From NCBI GenBank assembly GCA_964035575.1, contig OZ037889.1, forward strand, positions 124,001 through 188,000: 64,000 bases of DNA, given 5' to 3'. Below the pieces are notes generated by a model. The model was given only the letters and a program-made list of their open reading frames with translations, made no database searches and was not told where the DNA came from. A program made the position numbers and the translations under genes. This DNA comes from Rhynchopus sp. YZ270_cl-10. Lineage: Eukaryota; Euglenozoa; Diplonemea; Diplonemida; Diplonemidae. Shown piece after piece: positions 44,004-56,680 of the stretch (its first letter is position 1; every line of letters begins with the position of its first letter).

Positions 44004-44202
44004 GTCAGATATACCCGAAAATACGTTCAGATAATAATATCATACCATACCGGTAACATACTGACCGTAAAAATGTTTGACATTTTCCGGGTTTTTAGGG
44101 GAGTTTGACCGTTTTTACGGTCAGTATATGTTACTGGTACCCGAAAACCCAGAAATAGGGCATGTCAGACCATATCTGAACTTATTTTCGGCTATATCTG
44201 AC
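44004..44202. repeat. Nested foldback element, 199 bp
   Basis: Outer arms begin GTCAGATATA and include CCGAAAATA and GTTCAGATA on both sides (inverted). Inner arms (44048-44073 and 44113-44139) share GTAACATACTGACCGTAAAAA with one slip. Two concentric inverted repeats give one long hairpin. Confidence 0.65.
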
Positions 44203-44802
44203 CATTTCAAAAAAGGGTAGGGAATAACTGACTATTTCCCCCTCAAACAAAAATGGAAAAAAGTATTTTCATCATATGCAATCAATAAATTGATGGAAAA
44301 AATGGAAAAATGGAAAAATGGAAAAAAAAAAAAAAAAAAAAAAAGACAACGATGAACGTACTGTGCATCTGAACATCTCATAAAAGACGTCCCCGAGAAG
44401 CAAAAGAAACAAAACACCCTTCCCTTGCCAGGCGATTTGCGTATAAGAGAAACCTCTTCCAGAGAACCTTTCTTCGGGGGAACACAACACAAAAAAAAGA
44501 TGAAATTATGCATCAAAAAGAGGGCATATTTCATCTTGATCACAAAAAAAGGGGGGAAAGGGGGGGAGGTTAAAGAGGGAGGAGAAGGAGAAAGGGGATA
44601 ACAGTAAAAGGCAAAAACATCACACCCCCCCTCACATACCTCAACGGTTGTACGTTTGAAGCTCTAAATGGGTGAAACGCAGATTGATTGAAAGAGGGTT
44701 CATTTTGTTTTTGTGCAGTTTTTTCCCCCTTAGATACTCTGAACAACATAACTGCACACTTTTTTTGCTTTTGAGGTGAATGCAGACCAAAAAATGGGTT
44801 TT

Positions 44803-45351
44803 GTATTACTGGGGGGGAGCTATTAAAGTATACGTATACTTTATTCGGCGGGAATTACTGCTTAAATGGCCAAAAAACGAAAAAGGAAAAAAAAAAAAAA
44901 AATCACTGTTATTTTGGGGTTTCTAGTGGCCGAAACCTCGCGAAAACACCACCATTGGCATTTTTGGGCCAATCCCAGCCAGTGGTGGGGTCAATGTGGA
45001 AAAATGAACAATTTTTTGGTGACTTAAATTTTCACAAATCTGAACCCCGTCAGCACCAATCGTGTAAAAACTGATACACGCGTTTTAGGTCAAAAATACT
45101 CGTTTCTCAGCTCAAAGTGACCCCATCACAGCACGCACAGAATCCGGACCACCGAAATCAAAAAAAAAAAAATTCCGATTTTTTGTGCAAAAATTGCTGT
45201 AAAAATTTTTTAGTAAGAAAAATGTACACAAAAACCGTATACTTTATTTCACAGATTTACACGCTCAAAATGGGTTTCCGCACCGTATACTTTATTACCC
45301 CCGTATACTTTATTAGCACCGTATACTTTATTAGCCCCCCCCCCAGTATAC
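44803..45351. mobile_element. ~550-bp element with G-run inverted ends, second type
   Basis: Ends read ACTGGGGGGGAGCTATTAAA on the left and, inverted, ACTGGGGGGGGGGCTAATAA on the right, running into GTATAC. The motif CCGTATACTTTATT recurs inside the right end four times and once near the left. The layout matches the 26896-27230 element (ACTG, G-run, C, then a 13-bp motif that also repeats sub-terminally), but the motif differs. The middle carries a GTGGGGTCA repeat. Confidence 0.6.
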
Positions 45352-45387
45352 TCAAGATTGCAAAAAAACACAAAAAAAAAAGGTTGA

Positions 45388-45424
45388 GTTGAAATACAAA
45401 GCCCTCTCGTGACAGTGTACCTTG
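45388..45424 (-). repeat. Short interspersed hairpin, family D (representative)
   Basis: On the minus strand: GGTACACTGTC-ACGAGAG-GGCTTTGTATTTC. Copies at 45388-45424, 47462-47496, 47747-47782 and 48982-49016; a diverged one near 37000-37026. Same loop as families A and B with another stem. Confidence 0.65.
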
Positions 45425-45828
45425 GTGCTTTGATGATTGGTGTACCGGTCATGTACCAAGGTACTGTACAAAAAAAAAAGTGAAGTTATGGAATTCAGAC
45501 ACCTCCGACTGACCTACTTAACGTCAGCCCCATACTATCTTGCCAGAAGATACACCAAAAGATGCTATCCACGACAGCATCGTCAGGTAACATATTCCCC
45601 CCCAAAAAAAACCATTTTTATGGTACCATTGTTTAATAACTTTATGGTAAGAAAAAGCTTAAAAAGAACACTATGGATGTACCCGTCGCTGTGCACACAT
45701 CTTCAAAGAAGACAATCTCTCTCTCCCAGCTTAGGAAAGGACCACCCGGTATCATTGTTTGCAACGCTTGGATGGCGCAGAAAAGAATCAGTTGAGGGGG
45801 GAGAGTCGGTGTGTCCGTGAGAGCATTA

Positions 45829-45866
<38 letters not shown>

Positions 45867-47878
45867 GCAAGATCACACAAGAAAAAAGCGAGGTGACTAC
45901 ACGTCAATTTATCAAAAGAAAAACAAAAAAAGAAGGGGAGGAAGATGCGTGTACCTCTCGTGTGCATGCATCTGATATGGAGTATTTGTAAGATGAGTCC
46001 AAGCTTGTGCTTAGTAAATCTTAACTACAAAACGGTGTACGTTGTTCTGGTTTGCTGATAAGGAGGGGTAAAGTCTTGGAAGATAGATAAACAATAGTGT
46101 CCTAATGGGACGAACAAAAAGAAGGAGATAAATCGTTATTGATTTGCAGGTCCGAATCCACCCACGCACGATGCCAGCCCCGGATGAAAGCACAAAAAGT
46201 ATCCTGCGGCCCAACAACAGAAGATACAAAAGCTCCAAGGTGACTGTGCTTCACAACACATCACACACATCTAAAAGAGAAGTTGAAAGTGCAAACATTT
46301 CACCGGATACCGGCGGACACAAGCACTGTATAAAGAAAAAGAGAGCTGCGATGATAAACGCAACCTTCACTTTGCATTTACCTCGACAGGAAAAACACAC
46401 CCCCCACCATCGCTTTAAAAGAAAAGTTTATAAGATGACCCTAAGCCTATCGTGCTTAGTCACCAAAAAAAGATCGGGTCTTTTGTTTGTGCGCTCAAAG
46501 CCGGGAAAACAAAAAGGTGAAAAAACTGTGTTAAACTGAAGTACGGTTGTTGTGGTTAATTGAGCACTCAAAAAGAAACAAGCGAGCTTCTGTCTTTTTC
46601 AATCCGTTTTGTTTGCCCTGCAGCGCTGCCTCCTTTTTTTTCAGAATTGACAACAAGTTGTTTTATCAAAAAAAATGTACAGGATCAGATGGGGGGAGAC
46701 CATTGTTGAATTGCACATACCACGGTACAATTGAGGGGGGCAGTAATACATTTTTATTGTATTGGTTTCTGCACTTCAGGGCAGGAGTTGAGGGGCAGGG
46801 GAAGATTGAGAGAGAACGCGTACACTCTTTTTTTTTTTTTTTCGCTGTTTGTTTTGCAAAAGAACATAGAGAAATAGACATAAAGAGCTGGGGGGGGAGG
46901 GAAGGTAGGGAAATTGCTTTGGTATTGAGCGAAAATAAAGAGAGAAAAGAGAGTTGTAAGCTGCATGTGCCTCCCGTGCAACACACATCTGAAAGAGAAT
47001 GCAATGCGACTCCTTTTTTACTTTAAAAAAGAGTGATTAGGGGGGGGGGAGAAAATATAGAGGGGGGGTTTTTTTCATTTTGATTCTGAAAAAAAAAAAA
47101 AAATGGGAACAATCACACCTCCCACCAATATCCGTTTTTCGTGGAATACCGTACGTTGTCCTCCCGCTTCTACCCGTAAAGGGGCAACATAAAATAAACG
47201 GGGATCACCGGAACCCGAGGAACATTGGTGACTTATGGGGGGGGTTTTTTTTTAGTGTGTTATGGCAAAACCCTTCATATGATTTCCTGAATTATTATGA
47301 TAGTCTGTTTAGTGCATTTTTGCAGACAGTCTTTAAATTTACTGCCATTTTTTGTAGTTTCGACAATCACCTGTCCGAGGACGGGTTCTGTACACAAAGT
47401 CGCCCGAAGGCTAATGAATTTCAAAGGTATAGATGCAGATCATCCTCAAAAATTTTTTTTAAATTTTCACTAGCCCTCTCGCGACAGTGTACCTTTTTAA
47501 AACCCCCTCCCGGGAGGTACAACGCATCTGTTTCTTGCCTCCAGTAATCTATCTGAGAAGCCACCCCCCCGAGCCCCCCTCCCTTCCTGAACCCCCTAAA
47601 TTCCCCCCCCCCCCCCCCCAAAAAAAAATCGAAATTTTTTGGCCAACCAGAAATCTATCTGGCCATCTCCTCACCCTCTCCCCCCCTACCCTACTGGCCA
47701 GACCCCTTCGTCATCCATTTCCCCTCCCCTCCATCTCTCCCGACTAGAAATACAAAGCCCCTCTCACGACAGTGTACCCTGGAATTCCTGAATAGGTGGG
47801 CCCCCCAATACATCCATTTTCGTGGTTTACATCTGATACAATGCTAGCACATGATCCCCAACCATGACCTACCATTTT

Positions 47879-50419
47879 TCAAAGAAGCTGCAACGCGAAG
47901 GACCCCCCGCAAACGAGAAAGGCGAGGGTACAGGATAGAGTTGCGAGCCACCTCATCCACATAAATCGGGTGATTTCACGCTCAAGAAGATCATAGAGGA
48001 TGGGGATTGCTGCGTCTTGTGGAAGGTTACGTTGTTGAAGGAGACGGGAGGCGGGGATGTGTTGTTTTGTTCCATCTCGTTGGAGTCGTTTGACCTGCGC
48101 GCCTAACTCTGCGTGGACACTTCGAAGCTGCGGGAGCTGTTGGATGAGGTTGGATTCCGATGAAGACACCGCCACCAAAATCGACCCCAACACCGACAGC
48201 CCCAACGCAACACTGCACCAAAACTTCACCGCCTGTATGCTCACCGCCTTCTTCGGCGCCTCCTCCACAGCCTCATCCCCGCTGTCCTCCTCCTCCCCCG
48301 CATTTTCCTCCTCCACCCCAGGACTCCCCGCCCCCGCGCGCTTCACCTTCCTTACCCCATCTTTCACGCACTTCAAAAAAAAGACAAACGTCGCAGTACA
48401 TTCCTTCACAACAGCATTCTGAACCGGGGTCTTCACAAAAATGCTTTTTAACCACAAAATATTATAATAATTTGTGATCGTCACATTGTCCCCTTCTACC
48501 GCAAAGTCGTGAAGGGTCTCGGTACGGAAGGAGGTTCCGTAGGTAACGTCAGGGCATTGAGAGCTGGTGTGGAGGGTGAGGCATTTGCTGGTCCACCAGT
48601 AACGTTGCGCTTCGTTGACCTTTTTGAGGCCCATAACTGTTTTTGTGATGAATGTGATGAGGCGTGTGCCGGTGCTTTTGTCGGGTACGGAGGGGTCGTC
48701 CTTGGAGGGTGGGTGTGTCCATTCTGGGATCTCGAAGTCTTTGTCTGCGCGTGCAATGCGGTACTGCTTGGCAAAGCTGCTCTGCTCGGAGAAGACGCCA
48801 GCAAAGATGCGGGCAAGGTCGGTGTCCTTCAGGGTCAGCTTGTCGGCTGGGTCGCATTGGGTTGGTTTGCGCACCTCGTCTAGCTTCGTGAAGAATTTCG
48901 CTTCCGTCTGCAAAAAAAAAATGAGATTAAATAACAGAACTTCACCCCCCCTAACGCATAGAAAACCTCACAAAAAATTGAAATACAAAAAGCCCCCATG
49001 ACAGTGCACCTTGGTATGACTGTACCCTCGACTGCGACTGTGACCCTCAAAGTGAGGAGGAGCATCCAGCTGGACTGGAGGGCCTGTTGGCCATGGTCTG
49101 ACAAAAAGAAGTCTGTGGTGCCGGATCTGATCTTGGGACCACACACGTTTAAGCCGGGAAAGTCTGCCAAGGATCGCCAGGTAAAAAAATGATGGGAGGG
49201 ATCCGGGGGCATGTCATGGCATGTCATAATGAAAATCCCATTTTGAAAACAGGCATCGGAGGCAATCGTTGAAAACGACCAACTTTTTTTTTGAAGAAGG
49301 TAGCAGTGTCCTGCACCCTTCTCATCAAGATGGGTTAAGAATGGGAGGTCATCGAATACGAAAGGTTTGAGAGGAGGCGGAGGAGACGCAGGCAGGATGG
49401 TGCATTGAATGGAACATCCATTTTGTTACATCTGAAAGAAAACTCCAGAAAAAAAAAACTTCTGCGTGCCGAGGAGAACCAAATGATACGTAGATGCAAA
49501 CACCTTCCGGCAGAAAAAATAGTAACTCCGATAGGTAAGTAAAAGGAAAGTTTTTTAGTTGATTTCACAATTACCCTGTTGGAGGGGGGTGACGCTTAGG
49601 TATAAAAAACAATAATAGAATCTCTTGTCCCAATTTTACTAAAAAAGAAAATCACACCTGCGCCACATATTTGATCTGCTCCAACAGCTCCGCCTCGGGA
49701 AGCGGAGACTGGTGGTCCGGCATCGGGATATTCTCATCCGCTGCAGTGTCATCTGCCCCTTCGTCCGGCTCCGCTGCTGGAAGGGGACGCCCTTTGCGCT
49801 CGCGCTCGGGGATGCGGAGGTGCGCCTTCCAGAGCCCAAGAATGATTTTATAGACACGGTCCAGATCGACTGGACGGAGGGTGTGGTTGACGTATTTTTG
49901 CGGCGCAGATCGGTCACGGTGCTTCTGCGCACATTCTGGGCACAACGGTGTGTTGCACCCACGACACCCCTTCAAAGATGAGAGCGGCACCTTGCAATTC
50001 GCGCATTCCAACGGCAACGACGCTGCATTCGCCCCAACAAGCTCTTCTCTATCGTTATCACATGAGATCGCCCCGGAGCGTGCCATGACCTCGATAGAAT
50101 CAAGAAATTTTTGCGATTTTTCAAGCTTCACAATCTCCCCAAAATGCATAACCACCTGCCCCTTCCCGAGACCACTCCAACAGAGGTAGTTGTGAGTAAT
50201 ATAAAGCGTGCCCACCTTTGTGCTGAGCATGCTTCGTACCTTCTCTCCAAGGCGTTCTTCCGCGGGGACCTCGGGGAAGATGTCGGTGATGGAGAGGTCT
50301 GGGTTGACTGGGTCGGCAGGAGGGGGGAGCGACTGCTGTCGGTTGCGGCCTCCTCCTTCGTTGCGGATGCTTCTCCGTCTTACGTTGGTACGGTGGTCGC
50401 CGTTCATTGCACTTAGCAT
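47879..50419 (-). CDS. GRAM-VASt membrane protein (Lam/Aster-type sterol transfer) with zinc-cluster insert
   Basis: Two exons: 50419-49658 and 48907-47879, joined in phase 0 (596 aa). Residues 45-200 form a GRAM domain (DIFPEVPAEERLGEKVRSML, GTLYITHNYLCWSGLGKGQV, YKIILGLWKAH). It is interrupted at 139-167 by a Cys cluster: CX2C, CX2C, CX2C and His (C139, C142, C152, C155, C160, C163, H167), a treble-clef or B-box-like zinc site I have not seen in GRAMD1/Lam proteins. Residues about 255-430 fit VASt (FFTKLDEVRKP, STGTRLITFITKTVMGLKKV, TITNYYNILWLKSIFVKTPV). An acidic linker, one membrane helix (KFWCSVALGLSVLGSILVAV) and a hydrophobic C-terminus follow. Family members sit in the ER at contact sites and move sterols. 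Confidence 0.82.
48998..49560 (+). other. Possible plus-strand exon-like stretches inside the GRAM-VASt intron
   Basis: The 750-nt intron 48908-49657 holds two open plus-strand stretches: 48998-49182 (with KVRRSIQLDWRACWPWSDKK) ending CGCCAG|GTAAAA, and 49341-49542 (with YERFERRRRRRRQDGALNG) ending at GTAAGT. Both end at donor-like GTs, but the intron between has no clear structure and no family is recognised. Could be a nested gene, a fossil insertion or chance. Confidence 0.25.
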
Positions 50420-50634
50420 TTATTTAGTTGGGGAATTATGTAGATTGCTCCCCTAAGGGTTGAGGATGAGAGGGAGATGAGAGAGAGGAAGAGAAGGAGA
50501 GGAGGAACAAAAGGGTGGATAGGGGGAGGAGGAGAAGAGTCTTTTGTGTGTGTGTAAGGATTTGGTCCAAAGGGGGGGGGTTTTTTTGAGGGGGGTAATT
50601 TGTGTGTTTTTTTTTTTTTGTCGGTTTTTTTTTG
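50420..50634 (-). promoter_or_regulatory. Pyrimidine tract and acceptor before GRAM-VASt gene
   Basis: On the gene strand about 90 nt of C/T (CTCCTCCTCTCCTTCTCTTC) leads to CAACCCTTAG (AG at 50453-50454), 33 nt before the ATG at 50419. The LRRC23 stop (50635) lies about 180 nt upstream, so the signal sits between the two coding sequences. Confidence 0.55.
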
Positions 50635-52280
50635 TTATGGTCCACCTACCGTGGTAACGGTGGTTTTGAGAAACTGCATTTCGTTCTTTGCGCGGGATTC
50701 AATATCCGCGTTGCCGAGAATATTAACCGCCTGTGTGAGTGTGTTTTTTTGTTGTTGGTTGGTGTTGCCGACAATTCGGAAGCGCCCCCATATATGGGTA
50801 ATAAAAATAGGGTTTTGTACTTCACGTTGACTGAAACCTTAAGACGTTGACCCTTCCCCCCCCCACATTTTTGCATCGACAATCTAGATTCTGTTCTCTG
50901 TAGTTTCTCAAACTTAATGGAAAACCCCTATGAAAGTCGCATGCAGAAGAACTAAAAGAGTTGAAACGTGCCTAAAAACGCATCTCAGTCGAGCTCATGC
51001 AAAGGGTGCTAAATTGCTACTAAAAAGAACCATACCTTCACCTTCTCCTTCCTGGTCACCTCTACTCCGTTGAGATGTGTGAGCTGCGGGACTGCGAAGA
51101 GCGTTGAGTACCGAGAGAGCAGGGTCTCCTCCAGGAGCGAGGGGTCTGCTGTGACGCTGTCCCCGAGCGGGTTCGTGGGCGGGGGTGTTGGGGTGTGTGG
51201 TGCGCTGTCGGGGTCCTCGCTGTCGCCACAGACGATGTCCGAGCAGGCGCAGGAGTCGTCATTCGCGGCAGAGGCTGGACTGTCAAACACAGGGTTCTCT
51301 TGTATGTGCAGTACACGAAGGTGGCTTAATGCACGCAGCCGCTGCAGCTCTGCCGTCTGTGCAATCCCGTTCCCCCCCAAATCCAACTCCACAAGCTTCT
51401 CCAGCTGGTCAATGCTTCGCAAGGACGCTATCTCGTTGCTCGACGCCACCAGGTGCATGAGTGTCCCCGCGACCGCCTCCACCCCACGCACGTCGGAGAT
51501 CTCATTCCCTGCAAGGAAGAGCCGCCGCAGGCCCGTCCCTTCCAATCCCGAGACACTACGCAAACAGTTGTCATTCAGGGACAGCTCTACAAGGCTTTTC
51601 ATCCCAGAGAGCCCGTTGATCTCGAGGATCTGATTATTATCGAGGTGCAAGACGCGGAGGTACCTATAGGGAAAGGTGTTGTGGATAATCCCCAACGCTA
51701 ATACAAAAAAGACGCACTGAAACGATCCCCAGGTTTGCTCCAAAGCTCGGCTATAAACCGAAGCATTTCTCTTTGCGTGGAAGAGTTCCAAGGGTAGTGG
51801 AGGGGGCATACCTGTGGTGAGCAAGCGAGGTGGGCATGACCTGGATGACGTTGTGCGAGAGGTCGATGTTCTGCAGGGCAAAGACGTGCGGTATGGCCTT
51901 GTCTGCATCGCGTATTCTGTTGCGGCTGGCGGAGAAGGAGCGCAGGCTCTGTAGCTCCGAGAGGCACTCTGCGTCGGTCAGCAGATTGCTACAGGCACTC
52001 ACATGCTGTAGGTTGCGGTAGCTACTCAGTGCGGTGATGTCGATTAGACTCAGATTCTGTGAGAATTGTAATATTTTTTTGAAACATTTTGCACCAAGTT
52101 GAACGTAGTATTTTTCTCGGAATTTGTGGTGTTTTTTGTCAAAGAATTGGAGAACCAAATGTATGCACATACATCGAGGTTGCAACTCAAGTACACCATA
52201 CTGGACCCATCTGCAGTCTGCCCGATGCCGCCAAGCCCAAGCTTGATTAGTTCTGGTGTTAACGATTGCGGCTCACACAT
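50635..52280 (-). CDS. LRRC23-like leucine-rich-repeat protein (ciliary radial spoke)
   Basis: Four exons: 52280-52173, 52056-51812, 51663-51036, 50730-50635 (358 aa; LRRC23 is about 343). N-terminus SLTPELIKLGLGGIGQTADG matches LRRC23's LTPDLLKEGL start. LRR units of the LxxLxLxxN type run through residues 40-260 (LRVLHLDNNQILEINGL, LVELSLNDNCLRSVSGL, LRRLFLAGNEISDV, LVELDLGGNGIAQT). An LRR-cap-like segment with an acidic Ser/Pro insert follows. The last exon gives a charged tail (LGNADIESRAKNEMQF). LRRC23 is a component of radial spokes, so its presence points to motile cilia. Donors GTATGT, GTATGC, GTATGG. The last intron holds a family-E repeat. The exon 2 end may be off by one base. Confidence 0.85.
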
Positions 52281-52581
52281 TGTCTTCCTCTCGCTTGTAT
52301 TTTTTTAAACCTTGCAATTTTTGTGTAGTCTGGCTATGAAAGCATTCGTTTGAATGAATAAATCTGAAAACGGCGTCTGCACACAGACACCACCACCTTT
52401 ATGGGAAAATTGAAGGGGGGAATGAGATCATTTTGCATGGTACACTACGGTACAACGCACAACCAAGCAATAGGGCCATATTTCCGTGCTTAGGTACTAC
52501 CCAAACACTGACCTGAGACACAGCAATACTAGAGGTTAGACTGAGACACACCCACCCCCCCCGACCCGCCCCGACCCCACC
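52281..52581. other. Intergenic, LRRC23 to small membrane protein
   Basis: About 300 bp, unremarkable; C-rich near 52548-52582. Only a weak AG (TTGCAAG) precedes the LRRC23 ATG. Confidence 0.45.
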
Positions 52582-53128
52582 TCAGTCCAGCGTAGGACCG
52601 CCCCCGCCCAGGACAGACCCGCTGTCCTGCGTCTCGTCAATCTGGCGCTGCCTTCGTTCTCTCTGCGAGCGGCGGACGAGGCGGTCGATGTAGCTGTAGC
52701 TGAGTGTGATGGCGATGATGAGGATCCAGTTCGGTGCTACCTCCATGGTGTTGCGGATGATGCTGTTGGGTGTGTGTGTGTTTGATATGATCAAGAAGCG
52801 CGACCATTCCACTGCCTGAACATATAAAAAATGCAGAGAAGTAAGTGGTACCACATTGGCCATCTTGTTGGCCATTTCCACACAGCTCCTCTTCAACCCC
52901 AGAAAGTGTGTTTCCCCCGAGCCATGGCAATGTGATAGTTGATAGTACAGAGGGAGAGGGAGAGAGGGAGATACTGCAAATGGGGGAGGGGGGCACATAC
53001 CCGTTAGGCCCGAATATGCAACAAAGGAACAGCACGCTTGCAAGGAAGCCCAGCAAAAAGGAGTCTGCGTGGTACACGCTCTGCTTCACCATTGTGCGTC
53101 CAAGCCATCCTCCCGCAGCACGAAGCAT
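52582..53128 (-). CDS. Small two-helix membrane protein (unidentified)
   Basis: Exon 1 is 53128-53001 (GTATGT donor): 42 residues with a membrane helix (FLLGFLASVLFLCCIFG). The last exon runs from 52818 after TATGTTCAG to the stop at 52582: AVEWSRFLIISNTHTP, a helix WILIIAITLSYSYIDRL, then a basic RRSQRERRQRQ tail. Exon 1 ends in phase 2 and the last exon starts in phase 0, so they do not join directly. A 25-nt middle exon (52973-52949) would fix the phase but needs a 27-nt intron. The model is therefore incomplete. Product unknown; two membrane spans with a basic cytosolic tail. Confidence 0.5.
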
Positions 53129-54153
53129 TGTGCTCGTTTTTTTTTTTTGTTGTGTTTATTTCTCCCCCCTGCTCCTAACACCCTTTTTGCGTTGTGTGTT
53201 TTTTTTGTGGAAGATGGGAGAGGGGGAGAGAGAGATCGGGAAAAAAAACTGTACCTATTTTTTTCTGATAAATTGGAGTATAGTTGCCATCTTTTGGCAA
53301 AAAAAAAGCTCCATTTTTTCGTTTTTTTTTTCCCCCTACTCATTTTCATCATTGTTCTGACTGTAAAGCCAAAAAAAAAAATCCACACACAACTTGAAAA
53401 AAAAAAGAATTTGAACAATGTAATATGGGCCTCTCAGGCGGTGCTAATATAGCTGGCCTTATGTCGGGCTTGCCTGGTTGGGGTTTCACCTCAAGCCAGC
53501 TATACCGTATGATAGTCATTGCACTGACCTGAAGGTTGGTTGTGATGCATATCTAGGTCTTGTGCCAATGTTATACACAGCAAGACCCCTGACTATATGG
53601 GTTCGTCCCAGCCTGGAGTCATCACGCTTGCGTGAGCTCCTTAAAGGTTGATTGCCACATATCTTTTTTGCAAATGAAACAGGATGAATGATTCAAGTAA
53701 AAGAACTTCTGGGGCAGGAGGTAGGGGGAGGGTGTGGGAGTAATCCGTCACACCATTACCCCCTCTCCCCTAGAGTCATCTTCTAAAAAACTAACATCGA
53801 CCAAATAAGAGGGTAGTAGGATAGTGTCGATGCGCCTTTTTTGGGTGTGAATATGAATGGGACAAAGAGAAAAGGGAAAATAACAACACACCCACGCAAG
53901 AAAGGGTGTGGGTGGGGAGAGGGGAGGAACATCATCAACATTCCAAAGGCGGGATTTTTGTTTGTGCGTAATAAAATATTCTGTTGTTGATATTTTACTG
54001 CAATCCGTGAAAGAGGAAACCTCTTTTAGGACAAAAACAAAAAGGCAAGATGATCCTAAGCCTCGCTTAAGTCGAAAGGTTCTGTACAAAAAAAAAAAAT
54101 AAAATCTTCGGAAAGGGTTGTTTCTTTACTACTCTCCCTCTCCTAATTGCGTG
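53129..54153. other. Intergenic with candidate structured RNA
   Basis: 53215-53240 is purine-rich (leader of the small membrane gene). 53264-53320 is a family-F hairpin. 53425-53665 is the candidate RNA below. 54043-54074 is a diverged family-A hairpin. No coding gene. Confidence 0.5.
53425..53665. ncRNA. Candidate structured non-coding RNA
   Basis: A block of about 240 bp with balanced GC, flanked by A/T-rich DNA, without a long frame. Self-pairing stems: TATAGCTGGC with GCCAGCTATA (53446/53497), GGTCTTG with CAAGACC (53551/53581), TGGG-TTCGT-CCCA (53599), and GGAG...CACGC-TTG-CGTG...CTCC (53614-53640). On the minus strand the last stem contains GTGATGA, a C-box-like word. No match to U1-U6, 5S, 7SL or tRNA that I can recall. 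Strand not decided. Confidence 0.35.
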
Positions 54154-56303
<2,150 letters not shown>

Positions 56304-56680
56304 GCCCCCTAGAACCTGCAATAGGACCGAAGAAAGGTTGGTAAGATGCTCGATGAACTGATCTTGCGCGAAACACCGCGATCACAATCGATATCAAAAT
56401 AGCAAATGAGTTGGAGACGAGAAGGGAGTGAGAGGGGAGGGGAAGGTGCTGTTGTTGAGTGAAAAGGGAACAAGGGGTGATGGATAGAAAACGAGGGGCA
56501 TTGAGGACATATTTTTATTTTGAGACACAGACGGGGTACTAGCCGTGGACACAATACCGAATACCAAGCCAATACCCTGAAAAAAGAGGAAAAAAGATAA
56601 CCCAAAACGACGCATTAACGTCTTCACCACATCGTTGCGCTGTATTAAACGAAACGCCATACGAAACGCCATCTAAAGCC
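56304..56680. other. Leader region of poly-Q gene
   Basis: Holds the acceptor at 56316-56318. A minus-strand ATG at 56672, 8 nt past the upstream gene's stop, opens a short frame (MAFRMAFRLIQRNDVVKTLM). It could be an extra 5' exon, but a join to 56315 is not supported. Confidence 0.4.

Larger units (their letters stand above)
38201..47878. other. Gene-poor, repeat-rich 9.7-kb region
   Basis: No gene firmly supported. Contains a TTCTCCGAGGTTC-type repeat (38820-38890 and 41922-41965), the microsatellite at 39701, foldback and TIR elements, and hairpins of families A-D, F and H. Two GC-richer frames on the minus strand may be gene fragments: 41000-41245 (acidic, LSVDETSSVGEVLSSEDTES) and 42545-42735 (DDEFSSVYAVFLPHCSDDDA). 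41520-41620 has a doubled GCAGTCAGACAC block. Poly-A of about 30 nt at 45830-45863; C-rich block at 47570-47740. Confidence 0.5.

Noticed and set aside
53590-53625. tRNA T-arm-like GGGTTCGTCCC
   Set aside because: No acceptor stem, D arm or anticodon arm fits around it.
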